Positions 6,762-16,273 are shown, counted from the first letter of the stretch. The stretch is 64,000 bases of DNA from Marinomonas balearica (GCF_004362145.1 NZ_SNXC01000009.1:248001-312000); one strand, 5' to 3'. Notes: a model not told the origin generated them from the sequence alone. A program made the numbers and translations.

Positions 6762-9110
6762 TTAGTACACATCCTGAATATAGCGTCCTGCTTTTTCTAA
6801 ATCCGAAACAGACAACTGTTCTTGTTTAAGAATGTTATCTAATGACGCTCGTACGCCGTCTGCCATTAGCCTGCTCCCGCAAACCATGATTTGTGCGCCA
6901 TCTAAAATACGCTTCAATATTTCTTTTGCATCGTCTGTTATTAGGTTTTGTACATACTGAGGTTTGGTGGAACGAGAGAAGGCAAGGCGCAGTTGCTTTA
7001 ACTTTGATGTCGCTAACGCGTGGCTCAAACTGTCCTCATAGATAAAGTCTGAATGTTGCAGTCGCCCGCCCCAATAAAGGTAATACGGCACCTGTTTTTT
7101 ATTTTGCTTGATGAAGCCCTGCAATGGCGCCATGCCTGTACCCGCTCCAATCATGATGATTGAGCTTGCATCTTGAGCAGGTCTAAAAGACGCTTTCTTT
7201 TGGATAAAGGCTTGTATCGAATCGCCTTCCTTTAAGGCGTGTAAAAAGCCTGAACATTCGCCGTCTACTTGCTTACGAACACAGATTTCCAACATGTCAT
7301 CCTGATCATTGCTGGCTAAAGAATAATAACGGGCAAAGTTAGATCCGGGAGGCACGATGCCGACTAGGTCGCCCACCTCAAATTCCGGCCATGATGTCTC
7401 AGAAGATAACATAGCAGCTTCGTCAATCGCCGGATTTAGAAGCGTTGCTGGGTTACTTATCGCCTTAAACCGCAGAACTCGAACAGGAGCGTTTACTTCG
7501 TCGCCATAGTGACGTTGTTCAAAAAGCTGCATCTGAAATGAGCTGACTTTTTTCTTATCCAGTTTCAAACACAGACTTTGATTAAGGCAGGTAGAGACTT
7601 TTTCGATCCAAGTTTCTAAACTGGCTTGGCAAAATTTATCAATAGCTGTGAGAGGGAACATTTGCTTAAATTCCTTTTTCATAACTAAGGCATCGACTTG
7701 TTTGGCAAAGCCGACAAACTGAGTAAATTGACGATCCCCAAAGCCGAGCACGTTAACCTGACAGTCTTTCGGTAGGCTCAAATGTTTGGCTTTCTCCAAA
7801 AAGAGTGAAGCACTCGAAGGCGCTTGCCCCTCGCCATAGGTAGAGGTCATGAAAAATACGTGGGTTGCTTTTGCATATTGATTTTCTACCTGATTCATCT
7901 TATTGAGATGCACTTGGTTACCCGCTCCAATTAGCGCCTGTGAAAACTCCTGCGCAAATCGCCATGTACTCAAGCCTTCGCTACCGACTAAAATGATAAT
8001 CTTCGCTTCTTGTGCTGACGCATCGTTTTGCGCATTTAGGCGGTTTTTCTCTCCAAAAACGTTTGAGTTAATGCGCTTTCGAGCCCACATTATTATGCCA
8101 CTGACGCCAATAATGGGCAGGATAAGACTGGTGAGGCTTAAGAAAAGTGTCCAAATGCCCATTCCTTCTCCAGTATGAAGCGCTCGAATAAACTGACTAA
8201 TTTGATAGAAGTTTGAATGAGCTTGATAATCGAGCCACAGCCCCGTAGTTGGATCGATATAACCTAAACCAGACTGCGTTTCTAAGCTGTAAACCGAACT
8301 TGGGTCATCAGCATAGGGGAACTCAAGGCTGACAAGTTCGCTTGCTTCAACCTCTTGCAATGCAGTAAAGCGATCGATAGATAGAGATTGAGTGTGCGGG
8401 GGTCGATGAGTGTAACGAGTTCGAGAGTTTGCAAACGTGTCTAAAATGACAGACTCAGAAAGTGCCTCTTTAGATGAAGAATAAGAAAGCTCAGGATACG
8501 CAAGGTCAGGCGTGCTTGCCTCAGGAATAAGAGAAAAAGTCGTGCCACTTAGAAGTAGGGCGGTCACTGTTAATATCAAGCTACCAACGAGAGCGAAGCG
8601 ACTTAATTCAATATGAAGTCTTTCGCTTGTGTTGCCTTTTGCTAGTTTAAAGAAATGCTTAATGCCGCCTAATCGTCGAATCATCAAAAACAGCCCACTT
8701 ACGCTCAAGGTAAGCAAAGCAAAAGCAATGAAGGCTACGAACATTCTGCCCTCATCACCCATTTTCAGAGATCGGTGAAAGTTCTTCATCCAGTTATAAA
8801 GATCTGACCTTTGATAGGCTTTTACTTTTAATCCTGTTGCAGGATCAATTTGGTCTTCCTGAAATCCCTGAGCATTGGAATAGGAAACTAAAAAATGCCC
8901 GTTTTGTGTTCGTGTTAGTTGTTCTGCATTTGGGTAAGTGCGTGTTACCTTCTCTGCCAATGTCGCTAATGACGTTTGGCCTGTATTTAACGTAGGCGAT
9001 GATACTGCTTCGTTCAGGGTTTCCAAAGATAAAAAACAACCAGATAAAGCAACGAGAATAATAAAGACGGTTGCAGGAAGTGCGAACCAAGTATGAATTA
9101 ATCGAGACAT
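6762..9110 (-). CDS. PepSY-domain membrane protein fused to flavodoxin and FAD/NADPH reductase domains
   Basis: This 782-residue fusion should move electrons from NADPH through FAD and FMN toward the membrane or periplasm. The N-terminal half is PepSY-TM: a first helix at about 9-30, a periplasmic PepSY-like region, then helices near 122-142, 168-188 and 315-340. A flavodoxin domain follows (about 370-510; STYGEGQAPSS is the FMN-binding loop). Next is a ferredoxin-NADP reductase-like module with the FAD motif RYYSLAS, the NADP motif GAGTGMAPL and the C-terminal end GRYIQDVY. This resembles sulfite-reductase flavoprotein architecture. Such proteins are often linked with iron/siderophore reduction, but the partner here is not shown. 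The DUF2271 gene lies just upstream on the same strand. AGGAG precedes the ATG. Confidence 0.85.
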   Translation of the reverse strand: MSRLIHTWFALPATVFIILVALSGCFLSLETLNEAVSSPTLNTGQTSLATLAEKVTRTYPNAEQLTRTQNGHFLVSYSNAQGFQEDQIDPATGLKVKAYQRSDLYNWMKNFHRSLKMGDEGRMFVAFIAFALLTLSVSGLFLMIRRLGGIKHFFKLAKGNTSERLHIELSRFALVGSLILTVTALLLSGTTFSLIPEASTPDLAYPELSYSSSKEALSESVILDTFANSRTRYTHRPPHTQSLSIDRFTALQEVEASELVSLEFPYADDPSSVYSLETQSGLGYIDPTTGLWLDYQAHSNFYQISQFIRALHTGEGMGIWTLFLSLTSLILPIIGVSGIIMWARKRINSNVFGEKNRLNAQNDASAQEAKIIILVGSEGLSTWRFAQEFSQALIGAGNQVHLNKMNQVENQYAKATHVFFMTSTYGEGQAPSSASLFLEKAKHLSLPKDCQVNVLGFGDRQFTQFVGFAKQVDALVMKKEFKQMFPLTAIDKFCQASLETWIEKVSTCLNQSLCLKLDKKKVSSFQMQLFEQRHYGDEVNAPVRVLRFKAISNPATLLNPAIDEAAMLSSETSWPEFEVGDLVGIVPPGSNFARYYSLASNDQDDMLEICVRKQVDGECSGFLHALKEGDSIQAFIQKKASFRPAQDASSIIMIGAGTGMAPLQGFIKQNKKQVPYYLYWGGRLQHSDFIYEDSLSHALATSKLKQLRLAFSRSTKPQYVQNLITDDAKEILKRILDGAQIMVCGSRLMADGVRASLDNILKQEQLSVSDLEKAGRYIQDVY

Positions 9111-9197
9111 AAATTCTCCTATTGGCCAGCCCGTAAAGGAGTAGACCGACTGGTTCTAGAGCAGTGCATTAACAAGTTGAACGGTTTTTTTTAAACG

Positions 9198-9662
9198 TTA
9201 AAAACGATAAACAAAAGATTTGACATAACCACTGCCAGATACAGGTTGATTAACACCTTCATGACTCAACAGAACCACAACTTCAGATGGAATCTCTCGT
9301 TCATCTTCAACCGCCGTGTCGATATGAATAAAGTGATTTGAATCTATGTATTTGTCATCAATCGTGACGACGTAATCTTTACTGCGGTTACGATGCAAAC
9401 TCGCCCCGGTTAAACCATCAAAACGCAAAGAACGATTTACCCGTTTCCAATTTCGTAAATGCTTTTGATACTTCTTTTTACGACCTTCGACAGCAAGCGT
9501 TTGAACATGACGACCATTCGTATCCATTAGATAGACCGCCACATACGCGCCGCTCCCCTTGTAATTAGCCATGGTTAGCTGCATCTCAATGGATTTTGCA
9601 AGGGCAGAATGAGACAGGCCAAGTACAGTAAGTAAGACAAATAAACATCGAATGGTTTTCAT
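9198..9662 (-). CDS. DUF2271 family periplasmic protein
   Basis: The product has a cleavable signal peptide (MKTIRCLFVLLTVLGLSHSALA) and a DUF2271-like body with the patterns GAYVAVYLMDTNGRHVQT and DGLTGASLHRN. DUF2271 genes commonly sit next to PepSY-TM proteins in iron- or redox-related loci, as here; the molecular function is unknown. I place the start at the ATG at 9662 because GGAG lies 8 bases before it. An in-frame GTG and ATG slightly upstream would overlap or crowd that site. With this start the protein is 154 residues. It is probably co-transcribed with the PepSY/flavodoxin gene 87 bases downstream. Confidence 0.8.
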   Translation of the reverse strand: MKTIRCLFVLLTVLGLSHSALAKSIEMQLTMANYKGSGAYVAVYLMDTNGRHVQTLAVEGRKKKYQKHLRNWKRVNRSLRFDGLTGASLHRNRSKDYVVTIDDKYIDSNHFIHIDTAVEDEREIPSEVVVLLSHEGVNQPVSGSGYVKSFVYRF

Positions 9663-9838
9663 GAGCATCACTCCTTTTCTAGATTAAGGTGGAGTGTAAA
9701 ACGCGAACCTTAAGTGAGTCTTAAGGTCAGATTCGTCCGCGTTTATATACATAAAAATAAATGAATAGGCGTGCAAGAGTACTTGAGAATACATCTCACA
9801 GAAACAGGGAGGTCATATCATGAAAAAAGTTAACTCCT

Positions 9839-10390
9839 TTAACTTTCTAAGCTTTCCGAGTGAGCTTTTTTCCACTCACCGACAATGGAAAATTCCGGCA
9901 AGTCTTTGATTTTATTTTCTGTAAATGCGATTAACGCTTCGTCAGATAAAGAAAAATCGACAGCGAATTTGCAAGGTTGATTCACGTGCCAAGGTGTATC
10001 TGTAAAAATTTCAAATCGGTTATTCTCAGGGTCACGAAAATATATCGACCATGCTGTACCGTGGGAGACAGTATCTAATTTTATATCGGGAGAGCGGCTT
10101 AAAGCTTTATAGAAGGTCTTTAGTTCAACCGTAGAGGCGACGCGAAAAGAGATGTGATCAATCGGGCTTTCAACAGTGCGATGAGATTCTCTTGGGTTAA
10201 GTACAATTTGATGGTGCTCTTCTGGGTTACGGCTTAAGAACACCATTCCAGCACTGCCTTCACCCTTATCTGTTACGACAAAGCCTAGATTTTCAGTATA
10301 GAAAGACACCATTTTTGCGATATCTTGAACATACAATTCCACATGGCTTAGACCCATATTCGGAAAATTTACTTCACCCTCAGTCTTCAT
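9839..10390 (-). CDS. VOC superfamily (glyoxalase/dioxygenase-like) protein
   Basis: The 183-residue protein carries a vicinal-oxygen-chelate fold. LSHVELYVQDIAKMVSFYTE begins the first beta-alpha-beta-beta-beta unit and IDHISFRV the second, and NRFEIFTD supplies the typical glutamate. The His, His and Glu in those three places match the metal ligands of catechol-dioxygenase-like VOC enzymes. The substrate cannot be inferred. The C-terminal 40 residues extend beyond the fold. Its start overlaps the end of an open frame that follows the DUF1460 gene (ATGA), so translation may be coupled to upstream genes. Confidence 0.8.
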   Translation of the reverse strand: MKTEGEVNFPNMGLSHVELYVQDIAKMVSFYTENLGFVVTDKGEGSAGMVFLSRNPEEHHQIVLNPRESHRTVESPIDHISFRVASTVELKTFYKALSRSPDIKLDTVSHGTAWSIYFRDPENNRFEIFTDTPWHVNQPCKFAVDFSLSDEALIAFTENKIKDLPEFSIVGEWKKAHSESLES

Positions 10391-10599
10391 GTTGCGTTAG
10401 CTTCCTTTTTATCCTTAATGTCATGTAACTTTACTCTGATCAAAGTATACGGAACAGCCATCCAGTAATACAGTCGCATTAGTCGAATCTGATTTTTCCA
10501 TTTGACGGATTCATGGAGCGAGGCGCTATGGTCTAAAGTTAAACGGAGTATACACGTTAAGAGTTGATTGACTCCCGCCTTGTCCCATCGCCCACGAGT
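10387..10599 (-). other. Open frame continuing in register after the DUF1460 stop codon
   Basis: After the TAA of the DUF1460 gene the same frame stays open for 70 codons and ends in a TGA that overlaps the ATG of the VOC gene. The only ATG starts late and gives about 30 residues beginning MRLYYWMAVPYTLIRVKL. No good ribosome binding site precedes it. It may be a decayed small gene, a coupled short peptide, or chance. Confidence 0.25.
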
Positions 10600-11583
10600 T
10601 TACAGATCTTTCATTATAAGAACGTTAAACCCTTTGAGAGAGGCGTTATCGACATACTTTGAGAAGTAGGTGATGAAGTCTTCGTCAATCACGTGTTTGT
10701 GCGTTTGGCTGGCGTGTCTAAGATAAAGGCGGTCGCCTTTTCGAATCGCAATGGACTGGTGGGAAACGTTCATGTTCGTACCAATCCATTTTTTTATTTC
10801 CCAGTTTGGGCGAACCATGCTGATAATACTGCCAGAAGGTATTTTGTCTAAGATGTGTTGATTAATTGATGTTGCGTTTATGTCTTCGCCTTTTTTGTAG
10901 ATCGCTGAAAGAGGGACGTATGCAATGGTACTGTTCTTGGGTTGAAAGTGACGTCCTTCTTCTTGCAGTTGAGTTAGGCGTTGCTTACAAGAAAGCGAAT
11001 CTTCGTCTTCGCATTTTAGACGGCTTGCTTTCATGTTTTTGTACCAAGAGGGTTTGTCTATCGTAGCTTGAGCTAGTTGGACAGCATCGGGGGCAACTAT
11101 GTGAGTAATGTCTGTGAGTTTATCTTGGTTGTTTGGAATCCAATCTAAGCTTGGGAAATGGTTTCGGTAAATAAACTCGACTTGTCCATTTTTGTATCGA
11201 AGTTGCTTGAGCTTTTCCTCAAACGTCGCTTTTGACTGTGACATGGCGCCAGCTAAGACGGCTTCAACGTAGGTTGTGCAATCGAACGCGTCAAAGCGCA
11301 TTAATGGGTCTTTGTCATAGCGCCCTTGTAAACCTTCTCCTAAGTTTCCATCTTCATACAAAGCGCCAAGTAAACTGGCGCTCAAATGTTCAATTCTTCG
11401 ACTTTGTAGTTCGTTGCTGAATGATGTTTGAAGGGCGTTCTCTTCCAGAGTGTCAAGAGTCTTAAAAAAACGGTGTTCATATTGAGCTGCGTGAGACGGA
11501 GAGTCTGTAGATGCGTGGACAGGTACAATGAGAAATACGCTACAGATAGAAATAATTTTTGCGACGCTGTTGGTAGGTAACAT
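10600..11583 (-). CDS. DUF1460 family protein (NlpC/P60-like, amidase-like)
   Basis: The 327-residue protein has a signal peptide (cleavage after VPVHA). Its DCTTYVEAVLA motif at about residue 100 carries the candidate nucleophilic cysteine of DUF1460 (N-acetylmuramoyl-L-alanine amidase-like). A histidine-bearing segment near the C-terminus (NVSHQSIAI, LYLRHAS) is also expected for the papain-like fold. Peptidoglycan-fragment hydrolysis in the periplasm is the family-based guess; the substrate has not been shown. The ATG follows AGGGAAA at good spacing. Genes downstream on the same strand (VOC, 10390) may be co-transcribed. Confidence 0.8.
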   Translation of the reverse strand: MLPTNSVAKIISICSVFLIVPVHASTDSPSHAAQYEHRFFKTLDTLEENALQTSFSNELQSRRIEHLSASLLGALYEDGNLGEGLQGRYDKDPLMRFDAFDCTTYVEAVLAGAMSQSKATFEEKLKQLRYKNGQVEFIYRNHFPSLDWIPNNQDKLTDITHIVAPDAVQLAQATIDKPSWYKNMKASRLKCEDEDSLSCKQRLTQLQEEGRHFQPKNSTIAYVPLSAIYKKGEDINATSINQHILDKIPSGSIISMVRPNWEIKKWIGTNMNVSHQSIAIRKGDRLYLRHASQTHKHVIDEDFITYFSKYVDNASLKGFNVLIMKDL

Positions 11584-11830
11584 TATCGAATTTCCCTATG
11601 TCTTATTTTGAATTGGAAGGTTTATATTGCTTTATTTTAGTACTGAAATTTTGAGAGGAGCACGAATATTCGTCCTTGTTGTTTTGTATGCCTACCGATA
11701 GTTTAGAATCCAATACATCGCTATAAAAAAGCGGCCAAAACAATTAATGCTAGATTCTAACAGGTGTTTCGTTATAAGGTAACTTTTGAATGGAACTCAA
11801 TTTTGATCCGACGGTGTGTAAAAGATAATT

Positions 11831-14008
11831 GTGAAGAAGTCTTTATTTTTAAAGTGGTTGATCGGTGTGTTGTTTTTATCTGCAGGGATGTCGTATGCGC
11901 TAGAGGCAGATCTTGATTTAACGAAAGCGGAACGTGATTTTTTAGCGCGGAATAAACACTTTTCGGTTTATATGGAAGAAAATTTCTCGCCGTTTTCCTT
12001 TTGGGAAGGCACTCAGCTCATTGGGTATTCAGTTGATTTTGCCAACTTAGTCGCTCAACGGCTGGGTGTTTCATTTCATTATCAATCACAGGGTTTACAC
12101 TGGAGCTCGGCGGTTGATAAATTTAAAGCGGGCAAAATTGATGTTATTGCTCAAATGAAGCGAACCTCTGAACGGGAGGAATTTGCTTTGTTTTCATCTC
12201 CCTATATGAGCCACTACCATTCAATCGTAATCCATAAAGACAACCAAGAAGAGCTGAATTCTCTGGAAAAGCTTAAAGGCAAAGTGGTTGGTGTTGTTAA
12301 CGGTTTTGATGCTCATACGGTGCTACTTGAGCAATATCCTGAGATTAAATTGCGTTTATACGATAACAGTAAACAGCTTGTTGATGCTGTGATTCTAGGG
12401 ATTGTCGATGCCGCGGTTGCAAATCATCAAGTTATTCAGCACCGAATTGACACTAATTTCATCACTGATATTGTCAGTATTCCGATACTGGACAATACGA
12501 ACTTTCCGGTTGCGAGAGATTCATTTGCAACAAGAAAAGACAATGTTCTATTAGCATCGTCAATACGTAAAGCGGTTGATTCTTTAGTCATAGAAAGGAA
12601 CCAACTGAGAACGAAATGGTTTGGTGATGAAGGCCCGAAATATGTTGCATTGTCGGACTCAGAGCAAAAATTTTTGCAGGCTTTTGGTCCTATCAAATAC
12701 TGTATCGATCCTAAATGGAAACCACTTGATTTCATAAACAGCGCCGGTGAACCTGATGGGTTGTCGGAAGACGTTCTTAAGCTGTTTGAGTATAGAAGCC
12801 CAATTCGGTTTGAATATGTTCCAACAAAGAGTTGGGAAGAATCGATCAATTTTGCCAAAGAGCGTCGATGTGATGTTTTATCAATGGCGGCTCAAACCGA
12901 GGAGCGTAAAAAGTTTATGACTTTGAGTACGCCGTATGCGAACTTTCCTGTCGTTGTAGCTACTCGTATACATCAACCCTTTGTTAAAAACTTCGAAAAT
13001 ATTTTAGGTGAAACCTTTGCCGTTGTTCGAAGTTATTCCATCATTCAAACACTGCGTGCTCAGTATCCAAGCATTAACCTTGTTGAAGTTGACAGTGCCT
13101 TAGATGGCCTGAATATGGTTACATCCGGTGAGGTGTATGGTTTTCTCGATTCGGCCGCTTCAATCAGCCAAATGGTTGAAGAACATGGAATGGTGGGCAT
13201 TAAAATATCGTCCCAGACAAATGAGACTTTCTTTCTTGGTTTGAGTGTTCGCAATGATTTTCCAGAATTAATTCGCATTATTAATAAGCACGTAGAAAGT
13301 ATTGATCCTTCGTTGTTGCAAACGTTAATCAGCCAAAGGGTTGCTATTCGTTATGATAAGGGAGTCGACTACAGCTTATTGTGGAAGGTGCTTTTTGTGG
13401 TTGGGGTGTTTGCGCTGTTTATCGTATTTCGATATCGCGAATTGGCCAAAATGAATAAACAAACTCAGCGTGCGTATGATGAGTTGTATGCAACCAAGCA
13501 AGAGCTTGAACGGATTGTAACTCAGGATTATTTAACTGGACTGCTTAACCGTAAACGGTTAGATGAACTGATGGAGCAAGAATCCCGTTATGCAGGCGGC
13601 TTCGGTTCACCGTTAGGCTTGATCATGATCGATATCGATCATTTTAAAGCGGTTAATGACACCTATGGGCACAGTGTGGGCGATAATGTGATCATCTGCG
13701 TTGCCGATATCTTAAAGCAACACGCTAGATCGACAGACATCGTCGGTCGTTGGGGAGGAGAGGAGTTTATGATTCTATGCCCTAATACAAGCCGAAGTGA
13801 GTTGATCGGTTTAGCGAATACGATAAAAGATGAAGTCGGACACTATGAAATCCCTGTTGTAGGGGTGAAGACCATCAGCCTTGGGCTTGCAGTACTTGCG
13901 CCTAATGAAACGGTTATTGAGTTTTATAAAAGAGCCGATAATGCTCTGTACAGTGCGAAGAATAATGGCCGTAATCGAGTTGAATTCAACGATATTGAAG
14001 AACACTAG
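11831..14008 (+). CDS. Membrane diguanylate cyclase with two periplasmic solute-binding sensor domains
   Basis: The 725-residue protein should make cyclic di-GMP in response to a periplasmic ligand. After a signal sequence (about 1-23) there are two family-3 solute-binding-type domains (about 43-262 and 285-505), an arrangement known from BvgS-like sensors. One transmembrane helix (about 515-535) and a short coiled coil follow. The GGDEF domain (about 567-720) has the intact active-site motif G642-G-E-E-F646. An inhibitory-site motif RxxD (R633-S-T-D636) stands five residues before it, so product feedback is likely. The start is GTG with a weak ribosome binding site. Ligands are probably amino acids or similar small molecules, by family. 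Confidence 0.9.
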   Translation: MKKSLFLKWLIGVLFLSAGMSYALEADLDLTKAERDFLARNKHFSVYMEENFSPFSFWEGTQLIGYSVDFANLVAQRLGVSFHYQSQGLHWSSAVDKFKAGKIDVIAQMKRTSEREEFALFSSPYMSHYHSIVIHKDNQEELNSLEKLKGKVVGVVNGFDAHTVLLEQYPEIKLRLYDNSKQLVDAVILGIVDAAVANHQVIQHRIDTNFITDIVSIPILDNTNFPVARDSFATRKDNVLLASSIRKAVDSLVIERNQLRTKWFGDEGPKYVALSDSEQKFLQAFGPIKYCIDPKWKPLDFINSAGEPDGLSEDVLKLFEYRSPIRFEYVPTKSWEESINFAKERRCDVLSMAAQTEERKKFMTLSTPYANFPVVVATRIHQPFVKNFENILGETFAVVRSYSIIQTLRAQYPSINLVEVDSALDGLNMVTSGEVYGFLDSAASISQMVEEHGMVGIKISSQTNETFFLGLSVRNDFPELIRIINKHVESIDPSLLQTLISQRVAIRYDKGVDYSLLWKVLFVVGVFALFIVFRYRELAKMNKQTQRAYDELYATKQELERIVTQDYLTGLLNRKRLDELMEQESRYAGGFGSPLGLIMIDIDHFKAVNDTYGHSVGDNVIICVADILKQHARSTDIVGRWGGEEFMILCPNTSRSELIGLANTIKDEVGHYEIPVVGVKTISLGLAVLAPNETVIEFYKRADNALYSAKNNGRNRVEFNDIEEH

Positions 14009-14082
14009 TCCGATAATTGTGGGTCTAGTGTGACGTTCTTTTTCGAAACGGTAGCGTGTCTACAATCTAAAGTGTCTATCGG

Positions 14083-15291
14083 CTAAAGTTCTCGTGCTGT
14101 ACCACGCAATAAACTGTTGCCATTGTGATTGAGCAGCCGTGTTTCTAGAAATAATACACTGCCTAATATTATCAGCGATCCGAAAATGACGGTTTCCCAG
14201 CCGCCATAGTGCCAAAACGGATCAAGGTAGAATCCTCCTGTACTTGCTCCGACGTAGTAAAAGACCAAATACAACGAAGATGCGCTTGCCTTAGAATGGC
14301 CTGCGTTTCTACTTACGAAAGCGCTGCATGTCGAATGACATAAGAAAAAACCAAAGCTGTTGACTAGCAATCCGATAATGATTGCGAGCAGAGCATCACC
14401 CAGTGTAATAAGGGAACCGCACATAAAAACCGAGGTTCCAATTATCATGATGTTGGGTTGATTAAAACGCTTGGCCAGTTTGCCTGATACTGCGGATCCT
14501 AGAGTGCCTGATAGATAAGTAAGAAAGAGCAGCCCAACGTATTTGGCGCTTAAATTATAAGGAGCACCTTCCAATACAAAGGTTACATAGCTGTACTGGT
14601 TAATAAAAATAAAAAAGCTAAGACCGCCCACGAGATAACTGATAATAAGTTGTCTTTTGGTTAAGTGCGTTAGGAGTGTTTTTTGGATGCTTTTAAGATT
14701 AAGCGGTTTAGGCTGAAAATGGGCAGAAGGTGGCAGCAGTAAATAGAAGCCAAGTAAGCACAGGCTACTTACGATTCCCATCGCAGCAAAGGCGGCGAAT
14801 GGCCCAAATGATTCTCCGACAAATCCTCCGATTAACCGTCCTCCAATGCCACCCAAGGTATTGCCACTGATGTAGAGTCCTACTGCAATAAGTAGGGCAT
14901 CTGGAGAATATTCGTCTCCAAGATAGGCTACCGCTATTGCCGGCAGTCCAGCTAAAAAGAACCCTTGTATACCCCGTAAAACAAGCAACATCTCATATTG
15001 GGTGACAAGCGATAAGCACCAAGTGGTTAATGTTGTACCTATTAAGGTGAGTAGCATAATGCCCCTTCGCCCTAATGCATCGGAAATGGGACCGTAGATT
15101 AGCAAAGACATGCCCAGCGTGAATGTCGTGATTGTAAAGCTGCCACTGGCTTGAAGAGGGGATATCGAAAATTCCTGAGCGATCATTGGCAATAACGGTT
15201 GCGTCACGTAGACATTTGCAAACACCATGAACGAGCCAATAACAAGTGCCAAAGTACCGCGCCAAAAGGCTGGGCTATTAGAGTGAATCAC
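14083..15291 (-). CDS. MFS transporter, YnfM-like
   Basis: The product is a 402-residue major facilitator with 12 predicted helices. The N-terminal signature (VTQPLLPMIAQEFSISP, then YGPISDALGRRGIM) matches the inner-membrane YnfM-like/drug:H+ antiporter branch. GTG is the start, preceded by AGGGA at 6 bases. It is divergent from a LysR gene with a palindrome between them, the classic layout of a regulator and its target exporter. The substrate is unknown. Confidence 0.85.
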   Translation of the reverse strand: MIHSNSPAFWRGTLALVIGSFMVFANVYVTQPLLPMIAQEFSISPLQASGSFTITTFTLGMSLLIYGPISDALGRRGIMLLTLIGTTLTTWCLSLVTQYEMLLVLRGIQGFFLAGLPAIAVAYLGDEYSPDALLIAVGLYISGNTLGGIGGRLIGGFVGESFGPFAAFAAMGIVSSLCLLGFYLLLPPSAHFQPKPLNLKSIQKTLLTHLTKRQLIISYLVGGLSFFIFINQYSYVTFVLEGAPYNLSAKYVGLLFLTYLSGTLGSAVSGKLAKRFNQPNIMIIGTSVFMCGSLITLGDALLAIIIGLLVNSFGFFLCHSTCSAFVSRNAGHSKASASSLYLVFYYVGASTGGFYLDPFWHYGGWETVIFGSLIILGSVLFLETRLLNHNGNSLLRGTAREL

Positions 15292-15370
15292 AGTACGTCC
15301 CTGAATAATTCTTGATAAAAATATATCGTCACTATACTCTGCGTTTTTCTATCATAAAAATATATACAAT

Positions 15371-15385
15371 TTATTGAATCAATAA
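15371..15385. promoter_or_regulatory. LysR-type operator palindrome
   Basis: TTATTGA-A-TCAATAA is a perfect 7-base palindrome with one central base. It contains the T-N11-A core of LysR boxes. It lies 9 bases before the lysR start and in the 103-base divergent gap with the MFS gene, so it probably serves autoregulation and control of the exporter. Confidence 0.6.
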
Positions 15386-15394
15386 GAGTTACTG

Positions 15395-16273
15395 ATGGAG
15401 ATAAAACAACTTAGGTACTTCGCTGCCATTGCAGAGCTTGCAAGCTTTACTAAAGCGGCAGAACAACTCGGCGTGGCACAGCCTGCGGTCAGCATGGCGA
15501 TAAAGAAGCTTGAATCTGATCTCGGTCTTACCCTTATACATAGAGCAGACCGAAACATCAGTCTTACTGACGAAGGTAGCAAACTGCTGACACACGCCAA
15601 AAAAATCATACAATCGACAGACGACGCATTATTGGAAATGCAGGAGCTAAAGGGTTTTGAGCGCGGAGAGGTTCGTGTCGGTATTCCCAGTATGCTGGGG
15701 TCGTATTACTTTCCTCCTATCTTAATGGCATTTCGAAATCGCTTTCCTGATATATCGCTTAAGGTGATTGAAGGAGGCACTTGGCAGCTGCAAAAAATGT
15801 TAGAAAATGGGGAGCTAGATTTGGGCGTGATTGTTGCGGAATCATTGCCTGAAACTTTGGATACCCAAAGACTGCTTCAACAAGAAATGAAGGTCGTAGT
15901 GGCCACAGATCACCCGTTCAGTGAAAAGGAATCTGTCACTCCAGCAGAATTTTTTAAAGAAGAGCTGGTGATGTTTAAAGAGGGCTACTTTCATCGACGA
16001 ATTATCGACAAACTTGCGGAAGAGGCGGGTGTCAAAGCCAATATTGGGTTTGAAACAAACCTAATACCGCTTATTAAATCCATCACCGAGCAAGGGTTCG
16101 GAATTTCGACCATGCTTTCAATGGTGATCAGTGACGACGACCAACTGATTACGCGCTCATTTAACCCCAGCATTTGGTTAGATCTAACGATAGCGTGGCG
16201 AAAAGACAGCTATTTATCTAAGGCCAACCAAGCATTTTTAGAATTTGTGTGTGAACAAGGGCGAGATGTATAA
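15395..16273 (+). CDS. LysR-family transcriptional regulator
   Basis: The 292-residue protein has an N-terminal winged helix-turn-helix (MEIKQLRYFAAIAELASFT, then AEQLGVAQPAVSMAIKKLE) and the LysR substrate-binding domain (about 88-290). It is transcribed away from the MFS gene, and the gap contains a LysR-type palindrome. It should control that exporter and itself. The inducer is unknown. Confidence 0.92.
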   Translation: MEIKQLRYFAAIAELASFTKAAEQLGVAQPAVSMAIKKLESDLGLTLIHRADRNISLTDEGSKLLTHAKKIIQSTDDALLEMQELKGFERGEVRVGIPSMLGSYYFPPILMAFRNRFPDISLKVIEGGTWQLQKMLENGELDLGVIVAESLPETLDTQRLLQQEMKVVVATDHPFSEKESVTPAEFFKEELVMFKEGYFHRRIIDKLAEEAGVKANIGFETNLIPLIKSITEQGFGISTMLSMVISDDDQLITRSFNPSIWLDLTIAWRKDSYLSKANQAFLEFVCEQGRDV

